A stretch of DNA of 64,000 bases from Enterobacter kobei (GTDB lineage: Bacteria; Pseudomonadota; Gammaproteobacteria; Enterobacterales; Enterobacteriaceae): positions 2,542,001 to 2,606,000 of the forward strand of contig NZ_CP017181.1 in the NCBI RefSeq assembly GCF_001729765.1, read 5' to 3'. Positions 19,365-29,579 of the stretch are shown one piece after another; the first letter of the stretch is position 1; each line of letters begins with the position of its first letter. The position numbers were made by a program, and so were the translations under genes. The notes beneath the pieces were generated by a model that was not told where the DNA came from, ran no database searches, and saw only the letters and a program-made list of their open reading frames with translations.

Positions 19365-19437
19365 ATGATTTTGAAATACTGCCTGTAACGCTATGAATTA
19401 CAAGGCAAAATAAGCAATGAATATAAGGATTAAAGCT

Positions 19438-20226
19438 ATGGGTTTTCTTTCCGGTAAGCGCATTCTGGTGACTGGCGTTGCCAGCAAACTGTCCATCGCA
19501 TACGGCATCGCACAGGCAATGCATCGTGAAGGCGCTGAGCTGGCGTTCACCTACCAGAACGACAAGCTGAAAGGCCGTGTTGAAGAGTTTGCCGCGCAGC
19601 TGGGTTCCAGCATCGTTCTGGAATGTGACGTTGCACAAGATGAAAGCATCGATGGCATGTTTGCTGAGCTGGCAAAAGCATGGCCGAAATTCGACGGTTT
19701 CGTTCACTCCATCGGCTTCGCGCCTGGCGACCAGCTGGACGGTGACTATGTGAACGCGGTTACCCGTGATGGCTTTAAAATCGCTCACGACATCAGCTCC
19801 TACAGCTTCGTTGCGATGGCTAAATCTTGCCGCGCGATGCTGAACCCGGGCGCAGCGCTGTTGACCCTGTCCTACCTGGGCGCGGAACGTGCTATCCCTA
19901 ACTACAACGTGATGGGTCTGGCTAAAGCGTCTCTGGAAGCCAACGTACGCTATATGGCGAACGCAATGGGTCCTGAAGGTGTGCGTGTTAACGCCATCTC
20001 CGCGGGTCCTATCCGCACCCTGGCGGCGTCCGGCATCAAAGATTTCCGTAAAATGCTGGCGCACTGCGAAGCGGTTACCCCGATTCGTCGTACTGTTACC
20101 ATTGAAGATGTGGGTAACTCTGCTGCATTCCTGTGCTCTGACCTGTCCGCGGGTATCTCCGGTGAAGTGGTTCACGTTGACGGCGGCTTCAACATCGCTG
20201 CAATGAACGAGCTGGAAATTAAATAA
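19438..20226 (+). CDS. fabI: Enoyl-[acyl-carrier-protein] reductase (NADH) FabI
   Basis: Essential enzyme of fatty-acid elongation that reduces trans-2-enoyl-ACP with NADH; target of triclosan and isoniazid-like drugs. 262 aa, the E. coli length. SDR-type fold with the FabI-specific nucleotide motif ([12 protein letters not shown]), catalytic Tyr and Lys in [12 protein letters not shown], and a wild-type Gly in VHSIGFAPG (the residue altered in triclosan-resistant mutants). The start ATG 19438 has AAGGA eight bases upstream. It is a single-gene unit closed by the terminator at 20233-20258. Confidence 0.97.
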   Translation: MGFLSGKRILVTGVASKLSIAYGIAQAMHREGAELAFTYQNDKLKGRVEEFAAQLGSSIVLECDVAQDESIDGMFAELAKAWPKFDGFVHSIGFAPGDQLDGDYVNAVTRDGFKIAHDISSYSFVAMAKSCRAMLNPGAALLTLSYLGAERAIPNYNVMGLAKASLEANVRYMANAMGPEGVRVNAISAGPIRTLAASGIKDFRKMLAHCEAVTPIRRTVTIEDVGNSAAFLCSDLSAGISGEVVHVDGGFNIAAMNELEIK

Positions 20227-20232
20227 GCTCAG

Positions 20233-20262
20233 ACTCTCTTCCCGCACGGGAAGAGAGTTTTC
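20233..20262 (+). terminator. Terminator after fabI
   Basis: Perfect 11-base stem (ACTCTCTTCCC at 20233-20243, complement at 20248-20258), four-base loop GCAC, then TTTTCCCCC. It sits six bases past the fabI stop. Confidence 0.85.
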
Positions 20263-20378
20263 CCCCGCACCATCCCCTCGTTATTCCGTTCTGCTATTTG
20301 TTATCACCTAACAATATTTTTCCCTTTATCTGCGTTACGCCAGGATATTGATCGCCATTTTGAGATCAAGGAACGCCC

Positions 20379-21365
20379 ATGGAACAACGCCGTTTTTCCG
20401 GCAAAGGCCACTGGTATCACGAAACCCAGTCAAACCACGCGCAGTCGGATGCGCTGCCCCTGATGCCCGAAGCCGCTAACGTCGACGATCGTTTTTTGCT
20501 CGATTTAGCCCTGCCCGATGAGATTGTCGCCGCCTGTACCGGCTGGCTTGCCCCTGCCAGAGCCTTATGCCATCAGCTGTTTCCCCTCTCACTTCCCGTC
20601 AATCGTCTGCGAACGCTCAGCGCCTATGACCGGTTAAGTACCGCGTTGACGGTTGCGCAGGCCTGTGGCGTTCAGCGGCTATGCAACCATTACGCCGCCC
20701 TTCTTGCTCCGCTGCCGGGTCCTGACTCCTCCCGCGAAAGTAACCGGCGGCTGGCGCAAATCACGCAGTATGCCCGTCAGCTCGCCAGCTCACCGGATGT
20801 CATTGATGACAAGGCGCGAAACCAGCTTGATGAGGTGGGTCTCTCTACCTATGACATTGTGGTGATTAACCAGATCATCGGCTTTATCGGTTTTCAGGCG
20901 CGCGTGGTTGCGGTCTTTCAGGCTCTGCTTGGCCATCCCGTTCGCTGGTTGCCGGGCCATCATATTCAGCCGCACACCCTGCCAGCGTGCGCCGGTAGGT
21001 GGATAGCGCTTCTTCCCGTGGTCGAGCTTCGCTATGCGAGTGCGCATCAGCTTGAGTCCCTCTCCCGCTGGCAGGCAGAACCTGCGCTTGAGGCGCTGAC
21101 ACCCGTCCTGTGCCATGAACCGACCTTGCTCGACCTGACGGGAGAGATCCTGATAAACAGCCGGGAAGAGAGTGCGCTTTCCCCGCCGTCGCTTTTGGCA
21201 GCAGTCGACTTGCTGACACGCTCGCCGGACCGCTTTAGTGCCGCGTAGTTTACCCCACTCATGGAAGAAGGACTGACTGTCGCCCAGGCGATCAACCGCC
21301 TGTCTCAAAGCGCGTTTGAGGGTTGGCTTAATCGACTAAAACTCGCGGCTGGCAAAGCGGAATAA
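20379..21365 (+). pseudogene. yciW: YciW-like carboxymuconolactone-decarboxylase-fold protein, interrupted by an amber codon
   Basis: Homologue of E. coli YciW, a two-domain CMD/AhpD-fold protein of the fabI-rnb neighbourhood, linked by some reports to cysteine metabolism or peroxidase activity. The open frame from ATG 20379 (AAGGA upstream) gives 289 aa ending LLTRSPDRFSAA, then TAG at 21246-21248. The same frame continues past the stop for 38 more codons (FTPLMEEGL...GWLNRLKLAAGKAE) to TAA at 21365, and that tail resembles the end of intact YciW as I remember it. A single CAG-to-TAG change would explain this. The protein is therefore truncated near its C-terminus unless suppressed; activity is uncertain. 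Confidence 0.75.
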
Positions 21366-21453
21366 CCACACGCATTCCCCAAAGACCGCTTGCTGTAGAA
21401 GTGAGAATCGCGTAAAACTGTCAACCGCTCAATGGCTACGAAAATAGAACATT

Positions 21454-23388
21454 ATGTTTCAGGACAACCCGCTGCTAGCGCAGCTTAAACAGCAACTGCA
21501 TTCCCAGACGCCGCGTGCAGAAGGGGTCGTGAAAGCCACGGAAAAGGGCTTTGGCTTCCTTGAAGTTGACGCGCAGAAAAGCTACTTCATTCCGCCACCG
21601 CAGATGAAGAAAGTGATGCATGGCGATCGCGTCATGGCCGTCATTCATACAGAGAAGGAACGTGAATCCGCTGAGCCGGAAGAACTGATTGAACCGTTCC
21701 TGACCCGCTTTGTCGGTAAGGTACAGCGAAAAGACGATCGTCTTTCTATCGTGCCGGATCATCCCCTGTTGAAAGATGCCATTCCCTGCCGGGCCGCCCG
21801 CGGCGTTGAGCATGATTTTAAAGAAGGTGACTGGGCCGTAGCAGAAATGCGCCGTCATCCTCTGAAAGGCGACCGTGGTTTCTATGCAGAACTGACGCAG
21901 TTCATCACCTTTGGCGATGACCATTTCGTCCCGTGGTGGGTCACGCTGGCACGCCATAATCTTGAAAAAGAAGCGCCGAACGGCGTAGCGACTGAAATGC
22001 AGGACGAAGGTTTGACGCGCCGCGATCTCACTGCGCTGGAATTTGTCACCATCGACAGCGCCAGCACAGAAGATATGGACGATGCGCTCTACGCTGAAGA
22101 GAGCGCCGATGGCAAACTGCATCTGACCGTCGCCATTGCCGATCCTACCGCCTGGATTGCACAAGGCAGTAAACTGGACGAAACGGCCAAAATCCGTGCG
22201 TTTACCAACTACCTGCCAGGCTTTAACATCCCGATGCTGCCGCGCGAACTGTCAGACGATCTCTGCTCGCTGCGCCCAAATGAAGTGCGCCCGGCTCTCG
22301 CCTGCCGCATGACCATCGCCGAGGATGGGACGATTGAAGACGATATCGAATTCTTTGCCGCCACCATCGAATCCAAAGCCAAGCTGGCCTATGACAATGT
22401 CTCTGACTGGCTGGAAAACACCGGCAACTGGAAACCTGAATCTGATGCCATTGCGGCGCAGATTCGTCTGCTGCACCGTATTTGCCTGAAGCGTGGCGAA
22501 TGGCGTACAACCCACGCCCTGGTGTTCAAAGATCGTCCGGACTACCGTTTTGTTCTCGGTGAGAAAGGCGAAGTGCTGGATATCGTGGCCGAGCCGCGAC
22601 GCATTGCTAACCGCATCGTCGAAGAAGCGATGATTTCCGCCAACATTTGCGCCGCACGCGTGCTGCGCGACAAGCTGGGCTTTGGAATTTACAACGTTCA
22701 CACCGGATTCGATCCGGCCAATACCGAAGCGCTGGCGGCCCTGCTGAAGAATCACGATGTGCATGTTGATCCGGAAGAAGTCCTGACGCTGCCAGGATTC
22801 TGCAAGCTTCGCCGCGAGCTGGACGCACAGCCATCCGGTTTCCTTGATAGCCGTATTCGCCGCTTCCAGTCCTTCGCTGAAATCAGCACCGAACCAGGCC
22901 CGCACTTCGGCCTCGGTCTGGAAGCTTACGCCACCTGGACATCCCCAATTCGTAAATATGGCGACATGGTTAACCACCGTCTGCTGAAAGCGATTATCAA
23001 AGGCGAAACGATTGCACGCCCTCAGGACGACACGACCGTGCAGATGGCAGAACGTCGCCGTCTGAACCGCATGGCGGAACGTGACGTTGGAGACTGGCTG
23101 TACGCGCGTTTCCTGCAGGATAAAGCCGGAACCGACACCCGCTTCGCTGCGGAGATTATTGATATCAGCCGCGGCGGGATGCGTGTCCGTCTGGTGGATA
23201 ACGGTGCTGTCGCCTTTATCCCTGCCCCATTCCTGCATGCCGTTCGTGACGAACTGGTCTGTAGCCAGGAAAGTGGCACCGTGCAGATTAAAGGTGAAAC
23301 AGTTTACAAAGTCACTGAGGTGATTGACGTAACTATCGCTGAAGTCCGCATGGATACCCGCAGTATTATCGCGCGACCAGCTGTCTGA
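21454..23388 (+). CDS. rnb: Exoribonuclease II
   Basis: Processive 3'-to-5' single-strand RNA exonuclease, 644 aa, equal to E. coli RNase II. Domain order: N-terminal cold-shock OB folds ([34 protein letters not shown]), the catalytic RNB domain with the acidic cluster in [17 protein letters not shown], and a C-terminal S1 domain ([20 protein letters not shown]). It follows yciW and is closed by the hairpin at 23400-23434. The start ATG 21454 keeps the canonical N-terminus. Confidence 0.97.
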   Translation: MFQDNPLLAQLKQQLHSQTPRAEGVVKATEKGFGFLEVDAQKSYFIPPPQMKKVMHGDRVMAVIHTEKERESAEPEELIEPFLTRFVGKVQRKDDRLSIVPDHPLLKDAIPCRAARGVEHDFKEGDWAVAEMRRHPLKGDRGFYAELTQFITFGDDHFVPWWVTLARHNLEKEAPNGVATEMQDEGLTRRDLTALEFVTIDSASTEDMDDALYAEESADGKLHLTVAIADPTAWIAQGSKLDETAKIRAFTNYLPGFNIPMLPRELSDDLCSLRPNEVRPALACRMTIAEDGTIEDDIEFFAATIESKAKLAYDNVSDWLENTGNWKPESDAIAAQIRLLHRICLKRGEWRTTHALVFKDRPDYRFVLGEKGEVLDIVAEPRRIANRIVEEAMISANICAARVLRDKLGFGIYNVHTGFDPANTEALAALLKNHDVHVDPEEVLTLPGFCKLRRELDAQPSGFLDSRIRRFQSFAEISTEPGPHFGLGLEAYATWTSPIRKYGDMVNHRLLKAIIKGETIARPQDDTTVQMAERRRLNRMAERDVGDWLYARFLQDKAGTDTRFAAEIIDISRGGMRVRLVDNGAVAFIPAPFLHAVRDELVCSQESGTVQIKGETVYKVTEVIDVTIAEVRMDTRSIIARPAV

Positions 23389-23711
23389 TAACCCGCTAAA
23401 TTGTCGGCCATTTCCGTTCGGGAAGGCCGACAATTTTTCTTTTTAACCCGCCCCACAAATTCATCATTTTTTCTGACTATTTTCCGATTCCCCCCGCCCA
23501 AAATGGCCATAATTATCTACAGTAAAAGAGTGCCGTCATATTCGGTCACCTGAATAGCTGGATGCTCAGTATTCTTTTTTGGCAGACTCGTTTTATTATA
23601 AGAAAGCAGGGAAAAACAATACGTTCACTTCGGTTTTACCGCTGTTTCACAACGGAAAAGTCGACTGCAAATGAATAATTTGTGCGCTAATGAGTAGCAG
23701 CGGGAGAAATC
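23389..23711. other. Gap between rnb and rpfR
   Basis: 323 bases without a gene. It contains the rnb terminator and then AT-rich sequence up to the ribosome-binding region (GCGGGAGAAATC) of the next gene, presumably with its promoter. No small frame with a good ribosome-binding site was seen. Confidence 0.6.
23400..23444 (+). terminator. Terminator after rnb
   Basis: Perfect 10-base stem (ATTGTCGGCC at 23400-23409, complement at 23425-23434) followed by TTTCTTTTTA. It lies 11 bases beyond the rnb stop. Confidence 0.88.
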
Positions 23712-25703
23712 ATGATCGACGATCTTGAGCAGAATTTGCTGTTTCGTTACATGGGTACTCACAGTCCGTGGTGGCGATTGTCGGCAGACAGCAACGCTCT
23801 GCACCTTGCCGCCAGCGAAAATGCCGATGCGACTCAGGTGGTGACGCTGGACGATGAACAAGCCACGTTGATCCGCCAGTTAACGGTAATTACCTCCAGC
23901 ATTTCAATGAACCTCTCCCTGTATGGCGAAGAGGTTCCCGTGCATCTTGTCGGCCGCAAAATCACCCGAAACGAGTGGGCCGGCACGGCATCGGCCTGGA
24001 ACGATACCCCCTCCGTAGCACGCGATCTCGCTCAAGGACTCTCCTTCGCGGAACAGGTGGTTTCGGAAGCGAATTCCGTCATTGTAATTCTCGATCAGCA
24101 CGGTAATATTCAGCGTTTTAATCGCCTGAGCGAAGAGTATACCGGTCTGAAAGAGCAGGAAGTGATCGGTCAGAACGTGTTCAAATTGTTTATGAGTCGC
24201 AGCGAGGCGGCAGCCTCGAAGCGAAATATCACCGGTTTCTTCCGTAACGGCAGCTCCTACGAAGTCGAACGCTGGATCAAGACGCGGAAAGGACAACGCT
24301 TGTTTCTGTTCAGAAACAAATTCGTTCACAGCGGCAGCGGTAAAAACGAAATATTTCTTATTTGCTCCGGCACCGACATTACCGAGGAACGTCGGGCGCA
24401 GGAGCGCCTGCGCGTGCTGGCCAATACCGATACCATCACCGGTTTACCCAACCGCAATGCCATCCACGAACAGATCTCAGACGCCATCAACCATCGGGGC
24501 GAAACGCAGGTTGGCGTGGTGTATCTTGACCTGGATAACTTCAAAAAGGTCAACGATGCCTACGGGCATATGTTTGGCGATCAGCTCTTACAGGCGGTTG
24601 CACTCGCCATTCTGAGTTGCCTTGACGAGGGGCAGGTTCTGGCCCGGCTCGGCGGCGATGAGTTTATCGTGATGGCCACGAATACGTCTCAGGGCTCGCT
24701 GGAAGCGATGGCGTCGCGCATTCTGACCCGCCTGCGCCAGCCGTTCAGAATCGGGCTGATTGAGATATATACCGGCTGTTCTTTGGGTATCGCCCTCGCG
24801 CCGCAGCACGGGAACGATCGGGAAAGTGTGATTCGCAATGCCGATACGGCCATGTACACCGCCAAGGAAAATGGCAGGGGTAAGTTCTGCGTCTTCTCCC
24901 CTGAAATGAACCAGCGCGTATTTGAGTATCTTTGGCTGGACACCAATCTGCGTAAAGCGCTGGATAACGATCAGCTTCTGATTCACTACCAGCCTAAAAT
25001 GACCTGGCGCGGTGAGGTCAGAAGTCTTGAGGCGCTGGTCCGCTGGCAGTCGCCGGAGCGCGGCTTGATCCCACCGCTGGAATTTATCTCTTATGCCGAA
25101 GAGTCCGGTTTGATTGTGCCGCTGGGGCGCTGGGTGATGCTCGACGTGGTTCGTCAGGTGGCGAAATGGCGTGACAAGGGGATTAACCTGCGCGTGGCCG
25201 TGAACGTCTCTGCACGTCAGCTTGCCGACCAGACGATTTTCAGCGATTTAAAGCAGGCGCTTAAGGATCTGCATTTTGAGTACTGCCCTATCGACGTCGA
25301 GTTAACAGAGAGCTGTCTCATCGAAAACGAAGAGCTGGCGCTTTCGGTGATCCAGCAATTCAGCCGACTCGGGGCACAAATACATCTGGATGACTTTGGT
25401 ACGGGCTACTCTTCCCTTTCCCAGCTGGCGCGTTTTCCTATTGACGCCATTAAACTCGATCAATCTTTTGTCAGAGATATTCATAAGCAGTCCATCTCTC
25501 AGTCACTGGTACGCGCCATTGTCGCAGTGGCACAGGCCCTGAATCTGCAGGTGATCGCCGAGGGGGTGGAGAATGCAAAAGAAGACGCCTTTCTGACTAA
25601 GAATGGCGTCAACGAACGGCAGGGTTTCCTTTTTGCTAAGCCGATGCCCGCTGCCGCATTCGAGCGATGGCTAAAACGCTATCAGGCGCGACAACAGCGC
25701 TAG
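23712..25703 (+). CDS. rpfR: RpfR/PdeR (Gmr): PAS-GGDEF-EAL cyclic-di-GMP phosphodiesterase and DSF receptor
   Basis: 663 aa; orthologue of E. coli gmr/pdeR (yciR). An N-terminal about 110-residue region corresponds to the RpfF-interaction domain of RpfR proteins. Then come a PAS domain (about 112-225, [20 protein letters not shown]), a GGDEF domain with intact GGDEF at 314-318, and an EAL domain with EAL at 440-442 and [10 protein letters not shown] later, so phosphodiesterase residues look intact. In Cronobacter and Burkholderia RpfR binds the fatty-acid signal BDSF through the PAS domain, changing c-di-GMP turnover. The convergent neighbour is the matching synthase rpfF; the two stop codons share the bases CTAG at 25700-25703. 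Confidence 0.92.
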   Translation: MIDDLEQNLLFRYMGTHSPWWRLSADSNALHLAASENADATQVVTLDDEQATLIRQLTVITSSISMNLSLYGEEVPVHLVGRKITRNEWAGTASAWNDTPSVARDLAQGLSFAEQVVSEANSVIVILDQHGNIQRFNRLSEEYTGLKEQEVIGQNVFKLFMSRSEAAASKRNITGFFRNGSSYEVERWIKTRKGQRLFLFRNKFVHSGSGKNEIFLICSGTDITEERRAQERLRVLANTDTITGLPNRNAIHEQISDAINHRGETQVGVVYLDLDNFKKVNDAYGHMFGDQLLQAVALAILSCLDEGQVLARLGGDEFIVMATNTSQGSLEAMASRILTRLRQPFRIGLIEIYTGCSLGIALAPQHGNDRESVIRNADTAMYTAKENGRGKFCVFSPEMNQRVFEYLWLDTNLRKALDNDQLLIHYQPKMTWRGEVRSLEALVRWQSPERGLIPPLEFISYAEESGLIVPLGRWVMLDVVRQVAKWRDKGINLRVAVNVSARQLADQTIFSDLKQALKDLHFEYCPIDVELTESCLIENEELALSVIQQFSRLGAQIHLDDFGTGYSSLSQLARFPIDAIKLDQSFVRDIHKQSISQSLVRAIVAVAQALNLQVIAEGVENAKEDAFLTKNGVNERQGFLFAKPMPAAAFERWLKRYQARQQR

Positions 25704-26569
25704 CTGGCCTTGCGTAAGCCCGCCGCATGATGGCGGTTTTGCAGCATCACCAGACGCTCCATGTAGGCGATATCTTTCGGCTCAAGGCAGAATGCGGCAT
25801 CGACCCAGTCTTCGGTAATATCCATCAGCTCACTGCGTGGCAACTGCAGAACGCGCGTACGAGCACGCAGCATGGCTCTTACGCCGTTCAGTTTTGGCCG
25901 CAATGTGTCGATGAAGGTCCTGACCGAGACGTAGCTTTGCCCGGGTTCATACAGCACATCCACCAGCCCGTGCTGCTCGTACCATTCTGCCGTATGGGAT
26001 TCCCCTTTGTAGATGAGCTCCTCCGCCAGCTTCATGCCTGAACGTCGAGCGACCAGAGAATACCCCCCCATCCCCGGGAACAGATTAAAGGCAATTTCCG
26101 GGAAACCTAACCGGGCATCACGCTGAGCCAGGACAAAATGGTGCGCCAGCGCTGCCTCAAATCCGCCGCCTAATGCGCTGCCTTCGACCATTGCCAGCGT
26201 GATGGCCCCCGTATCAAACCCTCTTGACGCCGCATGGACGCAATCAACACAGGCGCGGGCATACGCCCGTAACGCTTCACGCCGCCCGTTCTGAATGCAC
26301 TCGACGAAGAACTGCAAGTCCCCTCCCACGTTGTACATTTCAGGAACAAGCGAGCCGGTAACCCAAAAATCGACCGCAAAACCCGACTGACGGACCAGCC
26401 AGGAAAGGTTCATGATCTCCTCAATTAAGGCATGGTTGAAGCAAGGACGCGGCTGAGCCCGCAGCATCATCCAGACGGTGCGTCGCTCCGCCTCGTAATA
26501 CCCTGAGAGCTGCGTGAAACGTTCAGTATCGGTAAACAGTGTACAGGTAGGCTGATTGATAACTGTCAT
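25700..26569 (-). CDS. rpfF: RpfF, diffusible-signal-factor (cis-2-unsaturated fatty acid) synthase of the crotonase family
   Basis: Enoyl-CoA-hydratase-like enzyme, 289 aa, that makes DSF-family signals from acyl-ACP (dehydratase plus thioesterase activity). Both active-site glutamates of Xanthomonas RpfF have counterparts: Glu138 in LGGGFEAAL and Glu158 in [14 protein letters not shown], with the same 20-residue spacing. The start is ATG 26569 with GAGGA eight bases upstream; an ATG at 26584 in the same frame overlaps that site. Pairing tail-to-tail with rpfR marks a complete signal synthase/receptor module. The exact chain length is not readable from sequence; BDSF is inferred from Cronobacter. 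Confidence 0.9.
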   Translation of the reverse strand: MTVINQPTCTLFTDTERFTQLSGYYEAERRTVWMMLRAQPRPCFNHALIEEIMNLSWLVRQSGFAVDFWVTGSLVPEMYNVGGDLQFFVECIQNGRREALRAYARACVDCVHAASRGFDTGAITLAMVEGSALGGGFEAALAHHFVLAQRDARLGFPEIAFNLFPGMGGYSLVARRSGMKLAEELIYKGESHTAEWYEQHGLVDVLYEPGQSYVSVRTFIDTLRPKLNGVRAMLRARTRVLQLPRSELMDITEDWVDAAFCLEPKDIAYMERLVMLQNRHHAAGLRKAS

Positions 26570-26762
26570 AGTCCAATTCCTCATATAAAAAAGCGCCTTG
26601 CGCGCAGTTTTAGACTAATCCACCGATTAAGCCTGCTATATGAGGGGGAATAAATTTATCACTTTCATTTATGTAATTTCGTTATTGCATTTTTTCCCTT
26701 CTCTTTTGACCCCATTTTCTGCATCATTGAAATTATTCACTTTTCGCTCCCGGGGAGAGATT

Positions 26763-26945
26763 ATGTCTACTATTGATCCACAAGCTGTAGCACAACGTAT
26801 TGATACCGTGCTGGATATTCTGGTGGCGGGTGATTATCACTCTGCGATCCGTAATCTCGAGATCCTGAAGTCTGAACTTCTTGCTCAGAATGGCGCTGAC
26901 AACGCCCCCGAAAACAAACAGCCAAAAGCGCCGTGGGAAGTGTAA
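26763..26945 (+). CDS. yciZ: Small conserved protein YciZ (UPF0509)
   Basis: 60 aa acidic protein, unknown function. It reads [20 protein letters not shown] and ends QPKAPWEV, closely matching E. coli YciZ. ATG 26763 has GGGGAGAGA just upstream, so the longer frame from 26640 is rejected. No signal or membrane segment; largely helical. It lies between rpfF (divergent) and yciT, the place it holds in E. coli. Confidence 0.92.
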   Translation: MSTIDPQAVAQRIDTVLDILVAGDYHSAIRNLEILKSELLAQNGADNAPENKQPKAPWEV

Positions 26946-26988
26946 TCCCACCGTTTCCGACCTCGTTTCGCTTTATTAAATGGATGCT

Positions 26989-27741
26989 ATGAATTCCCGA
27001 CAACAACTCATTTTGCAGATGGTCATCGATCAGGGGCGTGTAAGCGTGGTCGATCTCGCTAAAACCACCGGCGTCTCCGAAGTCACCATTCGTCAGGATC
27101 TTAATCTGCTGGAAAAACAGAGTTACCTGCGCCGTGCGCATGGTTATGCCGTGCCGCTGGACAGCGACGACGTTGAGACGCGCATGATGAATAACTACGC
27201 GCTTAAACGTGAACTGGCAGAGTTTGCCGCATCACTGGTAAACCCTGGCGAGACGGTCTTTATTGAAAACGGCAGCAGCAACGCCCTTCTGGCACGGACG
27301 CTCGCGGAACAAAAAGACGTGACTATCATCACTGTCAGCAGCTATATCGCCCATTTACTCAAAGAGACGCGCTGTGAGGTCATTTTGCTGGGTGGCATTT
27401 ACCAAAAGAAAAGTGAAAGCATGGTGGGCCCGCTGACCCGGCAATATGTTCAGCAGGTGCATTTCAGTAAGGCCTTTATCGGCATTGACGGCTGGCAGCC
27501 GGAAACAGGTTTCACCGGCCGGGATATGATGCGCACTGACGTGGTGAATGCCGTACTGGAAAAAGAGTGTGAAGCCATTGTGCTCACTGACAGTTCCAAA
27601 TTTGGCGCCGTCCATCCTTACACAATGGGTCCCGTCTCACGCTTCAGTCGCGTCATTACCGACGAACGGTTAAGTGACGAGCATCGTAATAAGCTGGAAG
27701 AAGACGGTCTGATTGTCGATATTATTAAAACGTCCGCCTGA
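26989..27741 (+). CDS. yciT: DeoR-family transcriptional regulator YciT
   Basis: DeoR/GlpR-type repressor, 250 aa. N-terminal winged helix-turn-helix ([20 protein letters not shown]) and a C-terminal sugar-phosphate-sensing DeoRC domain ([33 protein letters not shown]). E. coli YciT has been linked to osmotic-stress control; the next gene is the osmotically induced osmB. The start is placed at ATG 26989 (MNSRQQ, as in E. coli); an ATG nine bases earlier is in frame and neither has a strong ribosome-binding site. Confidence 0.92.
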   Translation: MNSRQQLILQMVIDQGRVSVVDLAKTTGVSEVTIRQDLNLLEKQSYLRRAHGYAVPLDSDDVETRMMNNYALKRELAEFAASLVNPGETVFIENGSSNALLARTLAEQKDVTIITVSSYIAHLLKETRCEVILLGGIYQKKSESMVGPLTRQYVQQVHFSKAFIGIDGWQPETGFTGRDMMRTDVVNAVLEKECEAIVLTDSSKFGAVHPYTMGPVSRFSRVITDERLSDEHRNKLEEDGLIVDIIKTSA

Positions 27742-27953
27742 GTCCATTTCGCGCCCGTCATTCGGGCGCATGCATATCCCTTCGTCTGAGACGATTCCTA
27801 ACGCCCCTTTAAGAGTTTTTACCTGTTTAACCCGCATTAAAGTCGTAAAATTAATGTTAGCGATATAACAGGAAGTGACTATCACTTGCGTGATTACGTA
27901 ACGCCTGCGCGACCAGCTTTCACGGAAAAAAGAATAATTAGGTATTCGTTTTG

Positions 27954-27963
27954 TCTATACTTA
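27954..27963 (+). promoter_or_regulatory. Stationary-phase type -10 element of osmB
   Basis: TCTATACTTA matches the extended sigma-S -10 consensus (CTATACT). It is 46 bases upstream of the osmB start, consistent with the sigma-S-dependent osmB promoter of E. coli. No Rcs box could be assigned confidently. Confidence 0.65.
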
Positions 27964-28007
27964 ACGTGTACCTCTTTCCGTGAATCGATAATTCAGGAGA
28001 AAGTATT

Positions 28008-28226
28008 ATGACCTTAACCAGCAAAAAATTAGCCGCCGCTGTTCTGGCAATCACTGTAGCAATGTCCCTGAGCGCATGCTCTAACTGGTCTAAACGTGAC
28101 CGTAACACCGCCATTGGTGCCGGTGCAGGTGCACTCGGTGGTGCAGTCTTAACAGATGGTAGCACGCTGGGTACATTGGGTGGCGCTGCTGTCGGTGGTA
28201 TTATCGGTCACCAGGTTGGCAAATAA
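28008..28226 (+). CDS. osmB: Osmotically inducible lipoprotein OsmB
   Basis: 72 aa outer-membrane lipoprotein. Lipoprotein signal with lipobox LSAC (Cys24), then a glycine-rich segment of the glycine-zipper type (AIGAGAGALGGAVLTDGSTL). Induced by high osmolarity and stationary phase in E. coli. The ribosome-binding site AGGAG lies upstream of ATG 28008. It is convergent with yciH; the shared terminator is at 28300-28323. Confidence 0.96.
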   Translation: MTLTSKKLAAAVLAITVAMSLSACSNWSKRDRNTAIGAGAGALGGAVLTDGSTLGTLGGAAVGGIIGHQVGK

Positions 28227-28299
28227 TTATTCTATAAGCCTTCCCGACATCGCGATTTAGCGTCGCATTTCAGGTCTGACTTACGCACGTATATATCAC

Positions 28300-28323
28300 G
28301 AGCCACGGCATTTGCCGTGGCTC
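28300..28323. terminator. Bidirectional terminator between osmB and yciH
   Basis: Perfect 10-base stem (GAGCCACGGC at 28300-28309, complement at 28314-28323) with loop ATTT, T-rich on the plus side (ATTTATTTTA), between convergent genes. Confidence 0.82.
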
Positions 28324-28330
28324 ATTTATT

Positions 28331-28657
28331 TTAACCGCCTGCCAGTTTGACTTTCATGCCCTTTGCTTCAAGCAGCGATTTAATTAAATCGCGTTTATCA
28401 CCCTGAATTTCAATAATGCCGTCTTTCACGGCACCACCGCAGCCACATTTCTTTTTCAACTCAGCCGCCAGTTTTGTTAGTTCAGCATCATCCTGGTCAA
28501 TTCCTGAGATAAGGCAAACCCCTTTCCCTTTTCGTCCACTGGTTTGACGCTGGATACGCACAATACCGTCGCCCTTCGGACGTTCCACTTTGGTTTTCGG
28601 CTCATCTATGCGCCCACTCTCCGTTGAGTAGACCAGACGACTGTTGGAATCGGTCAT
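28331..28657 (-). CDS. yciH: YciH, SUI1/eIF1-family translation-initiation-related protein
   Basis: 108 aa protein with a C-terminal SUI1 fold (KGVCLISGIDQDDAELTKLA; KDGIIEIQGDKRDLIKSLLE). Related to eukaryotic eIF1; in E. coli it has been proposed to help discriminate proper initiation complexes and to act in stress translation. The start overlaps the pyrF stop by one base (TAATG), so the two are translationally coupled, as in E. coli. Confidence 0.95.
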   Translation of the reverse strand: MTDSNSRLVYSTESGRIDEPKTKVERPKGDGIVRIQRQTSGRKGKGVCLISGIDQDDAELTKLAAELKKKCGCGGAVKDGIIEIQGDKRDLIKSLLEAKGMKVKLAGG

Positions 28658-29394
28658 TACGCCCCCTTTTTCAGTGATGCGTTGATTGCCTTAAGCGTCT
28701 CTGCCGGGTTAGCTGACTGCGTTACTGGCCGCCCGATAACCATATAATCCACACCAGCAGCCAGCGCCTGCTCAGGCGTCATAATACGGCGCTGATCGCC
28801 TACGTCGCTGCCTGCCGGACGAATACCTGGCGTGACCAGTTTAAAATCTTTGCCCAGTTCTGATTTGAAGCGGACCGCTTCCTGTGCGGAGCAGACGACG
28901 CCATCCAGCCCGCAGTTCTGCGTCAGACGCGCAAGACGCTCGGCATGTTCGGCAGGTGACAATGTCACGCCAAGATCGCGTAAATCACTTTCGTCCATAC
29001 TGGTCAATACGGTCACCGCAATCAGCAATGGCGCATCTTTCCCGAACGGCAGGAGGGCTTCACGTGCGGCAGTCATCATTCTCGCTCCGCCCGACGCATG
29101 GACGTTGACCATCCATACACCCAGCTCTGCGGCGGCGGCAACGGCGTGCGCCGTGGTATTCGGGATGTCATGGAACTTGAGATCGAGGAAGACATCGAAA
29201 CCACGCTGCTGCAGATCGCGGACGATTTGCGGTCCAAACAGCGTGAACATCTCTTTACCAACTTTCAGGCGGCAATCGCGAGGATCGATACCGTCGACAA
29301 AGGCCAGTGCAGCGTCACGCTTATTGTAATCAAGCGCGACAACAACAGGAGAATCCGTAATAACGCGGGAAGTGGAGGAAGTAACAGACGTCAT
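28657..29394 (-). CDS. pyrF: Orotidine-5'-phosphate decarboxylase
   Basis: Last step of de novo UMP synthesis (OMP to UMP), cytoplasmic TIM-barrel enzyme, 245 aa. It shows the catalytic D-x-K-x-x-D array in [12 protein letters not shown] and the phosphate-binding C-terminal VIGRPVTQ. The start was chosen at ATG 29394 ([20 protein letters not shown]) with AAGGG upstream, giving the E. coli length; the open frame extends to 29517 without support. Co-transcribed with yciH. Confidence 0.96.
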   Translation of the reverse strand: MTSVTSSTSRVITDSPVVVALDYNKRDAALAFVDGIDPRDCRLKVGKEMFTLFGPQIVRDLQQRGFDVFLDLKFHDIPNTTAHAVAAAAELGVWMVNVHASGGARMMTAAREALLPFGKDAPLLIAVTVLTSMDESDLRDLGVTLSPAEHAERLARLTQNCGLDGVVCSAQEAVRFKSELGKDFKLVTPGIRPAGSDVGDQRRIMTPEQALAAGVDYMVIGRPVTQSANPAETLKAINASLKKGA

Positions 29395-29579
29395 GACCAG
29401 CCCTTTTCGTCTATGGGCGCGCAGCGGCGCGGAACAGATAAACGGCCAGCATTCTACCTGCCGCCGCCGCAAATTGACAGAATCCATTTGCGCCCCTGCC
29501 AGGCTGGCACACCGCACGGTGTTAAGGAAGGGGTAAAAATCAACAGTATGTTGTAACTAAAATGAGGTGTTTTAAAAAA

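Noticed and set aside
19342-20247. 301-codon minus-strand frame opposite fabI
   Set aside because: Covers the whole fabI gene and promoter in antisense; no homology features.
22252-23433. 393-codon minus-strand frame opposite rnb
   Set aside because: Antisense shadow of RNase II; no recognisable domain and no ribosome-binding site.
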